Positions 1-9,947 of a DNA stretch of 64,000 nt are shown in pieces (position 1 is the stretch's first letter; every line of letters starts with the position of its first letter). The notes beneath the pieces are model-generated. The model had not been told where the DNA came from, did not search any database, and saw only the letters and a list, made by a program, of their open reading frames with translations. Origin of the DNA: Nicotiana tabacum (Eukaryota > Streptophyta > Magnoliopsida > Solanales > Solanaceae); contig NC_134103.1 in the NCBI RefSeq assembly GCF_000715075.1, positions 75,455,519-75,519,518 on the forward strand. The letters are read 5' to 3'. The position numbers and the translations under genes were made by a program.

Positions 1-2479
1 TCCATAGTTATCCGCTCCCATTTCCACTCCGGAATCTCTAACTTCTGAAGCAACCCACCTGGCCGCTGATGGTCATACTTCACCTGCTAGAAATTTAGAC
101 ACCGAGCTACATACTCCACTATGTCCTTATTCATCCTCCTCCACTACTAATGTTGCCTCAAGTCCTGGTATATCTTCGCGGCACCCGGATGAATGGAGTA
201 CCGTGAGCTCTAAGCCTCCTGGAGAATCAACTCACGTAAACCATCTACATTGGGCACACATAGCCTGCCTTGTATCCTTAATGCACCATCATCCCCAATA
301 GCGACCTCCTTAGCATCACCGTGCTAGACCGAGTCCTTAAGGACAAGCAGATAGGGGTCATCACACTAACGCTCCCTGATACGATCATAAAGAGAATACC
401 GAGAGACCACACAAGCCAATATTCGACCCGGCTCAGAAATATCAAATCTCACAAACTGGTTGGCTAAGGCCTGAACATCTAACATCAATGGCCTCTCTAC
501 TGCTGGTAGATATGATAAACTCCCCAAACTCTCTGCCCGGCGACTCAAAGCATCGGCCACCACATTGGCCTTCCCCTAATGGTACAAAATAATGATATTA
601 TAATCCTTAAGCACCTCCAACCACCTCCGCTGACACAAGTTAAGATCCTTCTGTTTGAACAGATACTGCAAACTCCAGTGATCGGTGTAGATATCACAAG
701 AGATACCGTGCAAATAGTACCGCCAAATCTTCAAGGCATGAACAATAGTTGCTAACTCAAGGTCATGGAAAGGATAGTTATTTTCATGCAGCTTCAGTTG
801 TTGCATCAACACCGTGCCGAGACCAATCCGCGATGTATCACAATATACAGTATGAGACCCCGAACTTATAGGCAATACCAATATTGGGGTTGTAGTCAAA
901 GCTATCTTGAGCTTCTGAAAGCTCTCCTCACACTCCTCTGTCCACCTTAACGGAGCACCTTTCTGGGTCAGTCTGGTCATAGGTGCTGCAATAGATGAGA
1001 ATCCCTCTACAAAATGATGGTAATACCCCGTGAAACGAAGAAAACTCTAGATCTCCGTAGCTGATAACGGTCTAGTCCAACTCTTCACTGCTTCCACCTT
1101 CTTCGGATCCACCTGGATCCCATCACTCGTTACTACATGACCCAAGAATGCCACTGAGTCTAGTCAAAACTCACACTTTCAAAATTTTGCATATAACTTC
1201 TTTTCTCTCAAGGTCTAAAGCACAGTCCTCAGGTGCTGCTCATGATCCTCCCTAGTCCGGGAGTACACCAGAATGTTGTCAATAAACACGATGACGAAAG
1301 AGTCAATATAGGACCGGAACACACTGTGCATCAAGTTCATAAAAGCTGTTGGGCCATTGGTCAGCCCAAAAAAATCACAAGAACTCGTAGTGACCATACC
1401 GAGTCCTAAAAGCAATCTTCGGGATATGTGGCTCCCGAATCTTCAACTGATGATAGCCTGAATGTAATTCAATCTTGGAAAACACTCTGGCACCCTGTAA
1501 ATCAAATAAGTCATCAATACGAGGCATTGGATACATGTTCTTCACTATAACTTTGTTCAGCTGGTGATAATCAATGCACATACTCATATAATCATTCTTC
1601 TTCGTCACAAACAAGACAGGAGCACCCCCAAGGTGACACACTGGGCCGAATGAAGCCCTTATCAAGCAACTCCTGTAATTGCTCCTTCAACTCCTTCAAC
1701 TTAGGAGGATCCATACGATACGAAAGAACAGAGATGGGCTGAGTGCCCGATAACAAATCAATGCCAAAATCAATATCTCTGTCGGGCAGCATGCTCGAAA
1801 GATCAGCTGGAAACACATCTGGAAAGTCCTTCACTACTGTGACTAACTCAACTGTAGGGGCATTAATACTGACATCTCTCACATAAACTAGATATGCGTC
1901 ACACCCCTTCTCAACCATTCATTGAGATTTAAGAAATGAAATAACTCTGCTGGGAGTATACTCTAAGGTGCCTTTCCACTATAATCATGGTAGACCTGGT
2001 ATAGCCAGCGTCACTGTCTTAGCATGACAATCAAGAATAGCATAATGGGGTGACAACTAGTCTATGCCCAAGATAACATCAAATTCTACCATACTGAGCA
2101 ATAATAAATCGGCTATGGTCTCAAAACCACTAAGAGAAATCAAACACGAATGATACACGTGGTCCACAACAAGAGAATCTCCCATAGGAGTAGACACATA
2201 AATGGGGGAACTCAAGGAGTTTCAAGATACGCCCAAATACGAAGCAAAATAAGAGGACACATAGGAACATGTAGAGCCTGGATCAAATAAGACCGATGCA
2301 TCTCTATGACCGACCAGAATAATACCCGTAATGACAGAGTCGGAAGCAACTGCCTCTGCATGAGCTGGAAGAGCATAATATCTGGTTTGGCCTCCCCTTC
2401 GAGGGAGACCTCGACCTCCCCGACCTCCACCTCGAGCTGGCTGAGCAGGTGGGGAGGTAGCTAGTGATGGAATCATAGC
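1..2479 (-). pseudogene. Retrotransposon pol (PR-RT-RH-IN), broken and cut by window edge
   Basis: Minus-strand fragments give, in order, an aspartic protease active site DPGST at about 2288-2271, reverse transcriptase at about 1918-1215, RNase H at about 980-576 (YCDTS, DLELA and TDHWSL motifs), the VADALSRR linker just upstream of integrase at about 563-540, and the integrase zinc-finger end plus the first residues of the core at 110-1. The RT box that is normally FIDD reads FIDN: the codon at 1277-1275 is AAC, so the second catalytic Asp has become Asn. Stops and frameshifts interrupt every domain. The protein would copy and integrate the element if intact, but this copy cannot. Confidence 0.85.
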
Positions 2480-3804
2480 CTGAGGACCCGATAGAGCACG
2501 CGGTGGATGAGAAGTCTGTGGAGGTGCACCCCTCCTAAGTCTGGGGCAATCCCTCACCATATGACGGGTGTCGCCACACTCAAAACAAGCCCTCGGAGTG
2601 CGTGGCTGCTGTGACTGGCTCAGGCCAGGTCTGCTGGACTGACCGCTAAGAGCACCCCGTGCAAGAGGTGCACTAGATACTGGCGGTGCATAATAAGGCT
2701 CCTGAGGCCTAGATAGGGCCGAAATACTACTGGTGGCTGGAAGTGCTGAATGGACGGGGCGACTCCCATAACCCCTACCATGGCGAACTGCAGGTGGGGC
2801 ACGATTACCACTGTAAGTGCCAGACTCTCAAGACCTCTTTGCCTTCCTCTCCTCTCTATCCCGAGCGAGCATGCCTTCCAATCTCCTAGCAATACTCACA
2901 ACCTGCTGCTAAGCAATATCCATCTCCAGCTCCCTGACCATACTAATCCTGATACTGGGGTGGAGTTCCTCAATAAACCGACGAACCCTCTCTCGAACTG
3001 TGGCAACCAAGGTCGGTGCATGTCGGGCCAAATCACTAAAACGAACTGCATACTCTGACACAGTCATAGCACCCTGGCGCAACTGCTCAAACTCCGCGCG
3101 CCATGCGTCTCTGAGGCTCTGAGGGACATACTCTCTCAAAAACATGTCCGAGAACTGAGTCCATGTAAGTGAAGCTACCTCAGCTGGACTACTCAACTCA
3201 TAAGCACGCCACCACTGATAGGCTGCTCCTCTAAGCTGGAATGCAGTAAAGGAAACCCCACTCGACTCTGCTACACCCATAGTACGGAGAATACGGTGAC
3301 ACTCCTCCAAAAACCCTGGGCATCCTCTGACTCCAATCCACTGAAGGTAGGAGGGTGGTACTTTTTGTACCTCTCAAGTCTGAGTTGCTCTGCCTCAGAA
3401 ACTACTGTCCTATCCTCGGGCTGAGCTGGAGCTACCGGTTGCATAGGTATAATCTCTGGAACCTATTCGACCTGAACTCGTTGCTCTAGAGTACCGATGA
3501 CGGGAGTCTGTGCTCCTCCCCCGGCCTGAGATGTGGAAGGTGCAAGTGGAATCAATCCAGCCTGAGCTAAGGTGCTGAACATGCTTAGAAACTGGGCTAG
3601 AGTCTCCTGGAGGGATGGTGCAGCAATAGGTATCTCAGGTGTCTGCCCTCCAACTAGAGCTACTGGGGACTCCTCTATGGCAGCTCGTTCAGGTGCTCTG
3701 GCTGCACCACGTGGACGTCCTCGGCCTCTACCCCGGCGTCTCGCAGCTCTAGCAGGGGGCGCGGGTGCCTGGTCATCAGATCTGCCTGTACGTGTCCTCA
3801 CCAT
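2480..3804 (-). pseudogene. Retrotransposon gag, broken
   Basis: On the minus strand a start at about 3804 opens an N-terminus rich in Arg, Gly, Pro and Ala. The conserved retrotransposon gag core follows at about 3310-2909, with an AYQWWRAYE stretch and an FSDLARHAP motif. A CCHC zinc knuckle (CFECGDTRHMVRDC) lies at about 2590-2545. Gag would form the particle that packages element RNA, and the knuckle binds nucleic acid. The core lies in several pieces separated by stops (for example after position 2909) and frameshifts, so no full Gag can be made. It is the gag of the element at 1-6395. Confidence 0.8.
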
Positions 3805-3916
3805 CTGTGAGAGAATAGAATACAAAAGTTTAGAATTTCAAAGTCAACAATTTCGCACGACAAGGAATCAAAGAAGTCTAATTTTTTCTAACAGTTTCAT
3901 AGCCTCCCGAAGATAA

Positions 3917-3934
3917 GTACAGACGTCTCCGTAC
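3917..3934 (-). other. Leader palindrome, candidate RNA dimerisation or packaging hairpin
   Basis: The minus strand reads GTACGGAGACGTCTGTAC: a GTAC/GTAC stem enclosing the self-complementary octamer AGACGTCT. The same 18 bases recur on the plus strand at 13253-13270, in the leader of another element. A stem with a palindromic loop downstream of the primer site is the layout of a retroviral dimer initiation site. That role is inferred. Confidence 0.45.
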
Positions 3935-3990
3935 CGATCCGCGAGACTCTAATACATTGGCTTGTGACTCACGACACATATGAACCTAGA

Positions 3991-4002
3991 GCTCTGATAC
4001 CA
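3991..4002 (-). other. Primer-binding site (initiator tRNA-Met)
   Basis: The minus strand reads TGGTATCAGAGC three bases inside the LTR end (4006). This matches the 3' end of initiator tRNA-Met, the usual primer for plant Ty3/gypsy chromoviruses. It fixes the LTR boundary and the strand of the element. Confidence 0.85.
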
Positions 4003-4005
4003 TCT

Positions 4006-6395
4006 TGTCATGACCCAAACTCCCTCTGTATAACGTCGTGACGACACCTAGTCTCTACGACTAGGTAAGCCTAACAAATTGTGGAAATAACAAAACGAAA
4101 GTAAAACTTGGCAACTAACAGCAGTGGATAACTGAATAACTAGTAACAATGCCGCTTGGCATGTACAATAACCAATACTCTATAAATACACAATCTTCCC
4201 AGACCCCGGAACATCATAAGTCACAAGCTACAGTAGGAAACTAGTATCTCTATACACCAGAGTCTAATAAAAGAAGCACAGAAGGTAATTGACATAGGGA
4301 AGGATAGAAGGGGACTCCGAGGTCTACGGACGTGGCAGATATACCTTGAAGTCTCCGTACAGCATCAAGCATTCTCAGCTAATAGCGGGGCTGATAAGAA
4401 GTACCTGGATCTGCACACAAAAACATGTGCAGAAGAGTAGCATGAGTACACCACAATGGTACCCAGTAAGTGTCAAGCCTAACCTCGGTCAAGTAGTGAT
4501 GAGGTCAGGTCAGGCCCACTGGTATATAATAAATAAAGCAGGGGAATATAATAGTATATTAAGAGACTGAAATTTAACAAAAGGAAAAAACAGCAAAAAT
4601 AGCAGTACAACGCATGGGTAAACAGTAGGGGATCTCCCGAGATAACGTCTCGTAGTCCCGAAGTAAGAAGCAAAGAGATCTCCCGAGGTACCGCCTCGTA
4701 GTCTCAGAAGTAAATGTGCAAGGAGAACTCCCGAGGTACTTCCTCGCAGTCTCAAAAGTAAATATGCAGGGAGAACTCCCGAGGTACCGCCTCGTAGTCT
4801 CAAAAGTAAATGTGCAGGGAGAACTCCCGAGGAACCACCTCGTAGTCTCAAAAGTAAATATGCAGGGAGAACTCCCAAGGAACCGTCTCGTAGTCTCAAA
4901 GGTAAACACACAGCTTAAACCGATAATACAACAGTTAACAACAAGATTTCTACAGTTTTATTGATAAAGAACAAGGAAAAGCAGGAAATCAACTAGGCGT
5001 GCTTCATAGAGTTCAAATAAGCAATTAAAGCACGTAGACATGCGATATTAGACTAAACAGGATAACTACACATATTGGAATAGCTCAATTAAGAATGAAA
5101 AACATACTAATACTTATTTAAACGGTGTAAATCAAATTAAAGGAAAAACAGGTTGCTACTTAGTAAAATAAATTGGGTTTTACAACAAATAGCCCGTGTA
5201 CGTACTCGTCACCTCACGTACACGGCGCTCGCATATCACAATAGTACCAAATCCTAAGGGGATTTCCCCCCCACAAGGTTAGGCAAGCCACTTACCTCAA
5301 ACCAAGCTCAATCAATTAGTAAGAATGCCCTTTCCTTAATTATCCGACTCTAAATGCCCCAAATCTAGCCAAAAACAATTTCATACCATAAATACAACTA
5401 TATTAGACTAATTTAATTAATGAAATCAAGGCTTTAACAAGAAATTCAAAAATTGCCCTAAAATACCTCCCCGGGCCCACGTCTCGGAATCGGGTAAAAG
5501 TCACAAAATATGAACACCTATTCACTCACGAGTTCACGTTCACTCGTACCAAAATTATCCAAATCCGATGTCAAAATCTCAATCAAAACCCAAAACCTTA
5601 GTTGAAGAACTTCTTCCCATTTTCCCCCAAATTTTCCACCCAAATCTGAAATTAAAAGATGAAATTAGTGATAGATTAGTGGAATATAACCATAAATGGG
5701 TTAAGAATTGTTACCCAAAAGCTTCCTCTGAAAATCTCCTAAATTATCACCCAAATCCGAGCTCTAAAAGTCCCAAAATTGAAAATGGGATAAAACCCTT
5801 GAACTAACCCTTTTCTGCCAGCGATTTCGCATCTGCGGGCCTATAATCGCACCTGCGATGCCGCACCTTCGGAAATTCCATCACAGGTGCAGACTTAACT
5901 TAAGTCCCCTAGGTCAGCTTCTGCGAGAGAAGTGCCGCACCTGTGGATGCGCTCCTGCGACCAAGGAACCGTACCTGCGACCCTCACCGCTCCTGTGCAC
6001 AGACCAACCGCAGAAGCGAGGCCGCTTCTACGCAATTACCTTCGCACCTGCGAACCCAACTTGGGCTGCCAAATCCCACATCTACGCTCCTTCATCCGCC
6101 CATCGCAGGTGCGAAAATACCAGAAACCAGAAACTTCACCAAATACACAAGTCAAATTTTCGATCCGATAAGCATCCGAATTACACCCGAGGCCCCCGGG
6201 ACCTCAACCAAACATACCAACAAGTCCTAAAATACCATACAAACTTAGTCGAGCCCTCAAATCACATCAAACAATGCTAAAAACATGAAACACCCTCCGA
6301 TTCAAACTTAACAAACTTCTACAACCGATGCCGAAACCTATCAAATCGCGTACGATTGACCTCAAATTTTGCATACAAGTCATAATTGACATTAT
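4006..6395 (-). repeat. LTR of the minus-strand gypsy element (upstream end missing)
   Basis: On the minus strand the LTR ends in TCATGACA immediately before the primer-binding site. It is a diverged relative of the LTRs at 9948-13179 and 17482-30429: the stretch at 6190-6390 is the reverse complement of a relative of 10480-10730. It contains a 48-bp tandem array (4627-4914) and CpG-containing repeats of TGCGA/TCGCA type (5820-6110). Homology stops at about 6395, so the U3 end is absent. Confidence 0.8.
4627..4914 (-). repeat. 48-bp tandem repeat array, six copies, inside LTR
   Basis: Unit starts at about 4627, 4675, 4723, 4771, 4819 and 4867 give a constant 48-bp period. Each unit contains an imperfect inverted core, CTCCCGAGG and CCTCGTAG. 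Because 48 is a multiple of three, open frames of 16-residue repeats run through it on both strands; these are artefacts of the array and not genes. Related CCGTTCGCCTCGGCA repeats lie at the same place in the other LTRs (6760-6990, 12210-12390, 29465-29640). Confidence 0.85.
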
Positions 6396-7871
6396 GTATT
6401 TGTTATGTGCTACTTGTTGCGGGGGCTACGTACGCACTAGGTGATGAGAGTCCGTACATAGCAAAATTCATGTTATGTCCAGGTAGACTTAGGTTCCCGC
6501 CATACTATAACTGTGCTATTTGAGTTGTCACTTGCCTATTAAATCCCTTTATTTTACGTTAAAACTTGAGACTAGAGTTGCATAGGGTGTTAAACTTGCT
6601 ATTGTAGAGATTTTACGCGGGCTTCATGATTATCCGCAGAATAATTGTACTCTCCTTACGAATTTCTCCGTTGTGCGTTTTCATCGAAAAGCTTCCTTAA
6701 AGTTCATAACTTGCACGTTTATTCGTGAATGGGATCAGGGACCCGTTAAAGCTTCTTATTCCAATGGGATCGGGCCGTTCGCCTCGGCAGTATAATAGAT
6801 ATATCTATGGTTCCTGTCGTTCGACCCTCGGCAGTGCGCACATTATGATGGGATTGGGTCGTTTGCCTCGGCAGGATTATATATCACACTCTCATGTGAG
6901 CAGGCCTTTTGCCTCGGAAATGTAATAAATATATCTATGGTTCGTGCCGTTCGACCCTCAGTAGTGCACATATTATGATGGGATCGGGTCATATGCCTCG
7001 ACATTTCTATAAAATACTCTTATGGAATCGTGCGTAATATTCGACAAAAAGCCAGTGTATCTGTGAGTTTTCCTGATTTGAACTGTGACGACCTATCTGG
7101 TAAGGTCCATTATATACATATGCTATATATATCCTCCGGTTGAGGAGGAATTTGCTAATTAAGAGCTTGAGTTTATTGTAGAGAGGATAATTGTACCATA
7201 TATTTACACTTGTTTGTTTCATTTATTTACTTTGCCTCGTATCTGTTTACTTCTACTATATCTGTCTTATTGGACCACTAGTAAGTATCGATGTCGACCC
7301 CTCGTCACTACTTCTCTGGGGTTAGGCTAGATACTTACTGGGTACGCGTTAATTTACTTACTCATACTACACTTCTGCACTTATTGTGCAGGTTTACATT
7401 TCTGGTGGTCTCTTGGGCGTAGAGGCGCAGCTATTCCTTTCTCACGTTTAAGTGCATTCATCCTCAACCTAGTTGTTTGTATGTTGAATGGAAATACGAG
7501 ATGTAATAGGACTTTACGGTGAGCTGCATTCTATATGACGATCCGCAGCATGCAGAGTCTCCATCAGAGTTATTTATATTCTCCTGTCTAATTTGTATTC
7601 CAAACAGATATTGTATTTTATTATATTTCCTAGTTGATGCTCATGCACTTGTGACACCGAATTTCGGGGGTTCCTACTAGTTGTTCATTATTATAGTTCA
7701 TGTAAATATTATCATTTTACCCGGTAAATTTTATTTTATACTATTTAATTAATGGAAATTATGATTTCAAAAGTAATAAGAATGAGTAATTAAGTTGATC
7801 AATCACCGTTGGCTTGCCTGACGGTGGCGTTAGGCGTCATCACGACCTATAGTGGATTTCGGGTCGTGACC
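6396..7871 (+). repeat. Plus-strand LTR fragment (3' part) fused to minus-strand LTR
   Basis: This stretch is collinear with the 3' part of the LTR at 9948-13179: the GGGGGCTACGTACGCAC box at 6420, the CCGTTCGCCTCGGCAG repeats at 6770-6990, a CGACCCCTCGTCACTAC box near 7295, and an end at 7861-7871 reading GGGTCGTGAC followed by CC instead of CA. It lies in opposite orientation to the LTR at 4006-6395, so two LTR 3' parts meet head to head near 6395. No primer site or coding region follows it. Confidence 0.75.
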
Positions 7872-8043
7872 AAAGCAAAGATTGTAAAAGGGGGCTTTTG
7901 CATCTATACCCAGTTTTGGAGTTACAATTGAACATATACCCATTTTGCAAAAAAAAAAAATTACAAATCTACCCACTTTACGATCAACTTCAGACTTATC
8001 GGGTGTGAAGTTAAAAAAACTTTAGTCTGAAGTAAAAAAATTA

Positions 8044-8398
8044 CATTTCAGAAGCACTTAAGGACAAATAGGTCTGAAGTGCAACAAATGGTTTCATGCA
8101 CTTAAGGCTAATAAGTCTGAAGTGAAAAATTATACTTTAGATGCACTTAAGGCCAAACGGTCTGAAGTGAAACAAATCTTTTCCTACACTTACGGCTAAT
8201 AAGTCTAAAGTGAAAAATTACACTTCAGATGCACTTAAGGCCAAATAGGTCTGAAGTGCAACTAATGATTTCATGCACTTAAGGCCAATACGTGTGAAGT
8301 GAAAAATTGCACTTCATATGCACTTAAGGCCAAAAGGTCTAAAGTGCAACAAATGTTTTCCTACACTTAAGGCCAAATAAGCTCGAGGTGCAAATTTT
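8044..8398. repeat. Four tandem units of about 89 bp with internal inverted repeats
   Basis: Units begin at about 8044, 8133, 8221 and 8310, spacing 88-89 bp. Each unit is built of two related halves carrying GCACTTAAGGCC. TTCAGA and TCTGAA occur as short inverted repeats, so each unit can fold back. Related single copies lie just upstream (7990-8040). The family is not recognised; it may be the body of a non-autonomous DNA transposon. Confidence 0.7.
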
Positions 8399-8709
8399 CC
8401 GGAAACAGAAATTTGTTCTTCAATTTTAACAATTCAATACATGATTTAATACCTAAATCTACTCCAAATAATGTCAAATTTGAAACATAACCTCCAAATA
8501 TCATCAAGAACAAACCCCAATCATTAATTTGTCAAAACAACAATAAATCTAACGAATCATTTTGCAATTAAGAAAAAGAAAAAGAAGAAACCCTAAGCAA
8601 TAGTAAAAAATAAGGCGCCACAATAGCTCTCACTGTAAAATATCATAAACTACCTTAAAATATGTTCACAATTACCATATAAAATCACGATTATCCAAAG
8701 AAGAAGAAG

Positions 8710-8829
8710 AACAACAACAACATTAAAAAGTGGGTACATGTTAAATGAGGGCGACCAAATAGGGAAGAAGAAGAAGAAAACATTAAAAAGTGAGTACATG
8801 TTAAATGACGGCGACCAAATAGGCGCCCC
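8710..8829. repeat. 60-bp tandem duplication
   Basis: Two copies of a 60-bp unit with exact 60-base spacing share CATTAAAAAGTG, GTACATGTTAAATGA and GCGACCAAATAGG. The few differences (GAGG against GACG, GGG against GAG) suggest an old duplication. No function is evident. Confidence 0.75.
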
Positions 8830-9901
8830 TGTAATTTTTACCTGTAAAAGCTAGCTTGCCAAAATTATACTTATGACCTCAAATGAAAAAGATTCAACTG
8901 ACAAGAAATATAGAAGTAAGAACAGATCCAGCATTCCGTGACTTCTTGCTTCTTCTCTGAAACAAAGTAGAGCATCTAATAAAAGATGATTTCGTTCTTC
9001 CTGAATACTTAGTTATCAACCTTAGTGATAATAATAGTGCATTTAATAAGGAAAATATTTCCATCATTATTAAAACGCAATTTGTGCAAATTACATGATA
9101 GAAATTAAAGAGCTATCATAGCTAACAGAAATAAATATGTTGATCAACTAAATAAAAATTTGATTACTAAGTTTTATGGTAAAAATAATTATTTATTTTT
9201 ACTTTCTGACTCAGCATAAGATGATACCATCAATTACTACCTTGAAGAATACTTAAATGCTTTAATACCAAATGGCCTTCTACTATACAGGTTTATTGTC
9301 AAGTTCATTATTTCTTACGTATGTTAGAGTCACTACATATTTAATAGACTAAGTTAAGAATTATTTTTTCATTGCATATAGGGTGATTTTGAAGAAATGT
9401 ATGGTCGTCATGCTACTGAAAAACTTAGGTCAGTCCAATAGCTTATGTAATAGCACACAGATGGTATGTAGAAATTTTGACTATAACGTCATATATGCAA
9501 AAATTATGATACCGGTCAATGTGCTTCTAAGTATGTGTTTATCCCCGAATTCAACTTTCGTCTTTCGAAACTAAAGAATATCCTAAATTTGTGTGAAAAT
9601 AGTTTTCAACATGTTTATCTTTTGCAGTTATAATAAATAGAGCACAACGACAAACATCCTAAATATTGGACTATATTTACCGCAATATATTTTCTTGCAC
9701 AAACAACTATATATTGCACTTTCAAGAGAGATATCAATATCGACAACAAGAGTTTTGGTTCTGTAGAGCAACCAAATCATTAGAAGGAAACATACACAAA
9801 AATATCATCTACAAAGAAGTGTTCGGTAAGATACCATCACATTAAATACTTTTAAACTATAATACATAATTATCTAACTAACATGACTAAATTAATCATT
9901 G

Positions 9902-9947
9902 TGTAAGTTTTGATGATGTCCTTTCATTTTGAATTCACTTATTATGC
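9902..9947. repeat. Left copy of 46-bp direct repeat flanking the large LTR element
   Basis: It matches 30430-30475 at 45 of 46 positions (T against G near the end). It directly abuts the truncated start of the 5' LTR. It may be an abnormally long target duplication. Confidence 0.8.

Larger units (their letters stand above)
1..6395 (-). mobile_element. Decayed Ty3/gypsy LTR retrotransposon, minus strand, truncated by window edge
   Basis: Read on the minus strand, the order is LTR (4006-6395), primer-binding site (3991-4002), leader, gag (from about 3804), protease, reverse transcriptase, RNase H and the start of integrase at position 1. Gag-PR-RT-RH-IN is the Ty3/gypsy order. The long LTR, the tRNA-Met primer site and similarity to the intact element at 19418-29148 point to a chromovirus of the Tekay type, but the chromodomain would lie left of the window, so the clade is inferred. 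Many stops and frameshifts show it is old and inactive. The upstream part of its LTR is missing and is replaced at about 6395 by a plus-strand LTR piece. Confidence 0.85.
7872..9901. other. Gene-free intergenic stretch with simple and tandem repeats
   Basis: No ORF with a recognisable domain was found. The stretch holds a poly-A run near 7950, the 89-bp repeat array (8044-8398), a 60-bp duplication (8710-8829), and AT-rich DNA to the left flank of the large LTR element. A short ORF at 9383-9574 has no recognisable family and poor coding character. Confidence 0.6.

Noticed and set aside
4510..4911. Open frames with 16-residue repeats over the 48-bp array
   Set aside because: They arise because the period is a multiple of three; they occur in several frames on both strands and lie in an LTR.
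8044..8398. 89-bp repeats considered as a satellite
   Set aside because: Only four units with decayed edges; better seen as the body of a dispersed element.
9383..9574. Short ORF in the left flank as a possible gene
   Set aside because: No domain, no homologue recognised, frame surrounded by stops.
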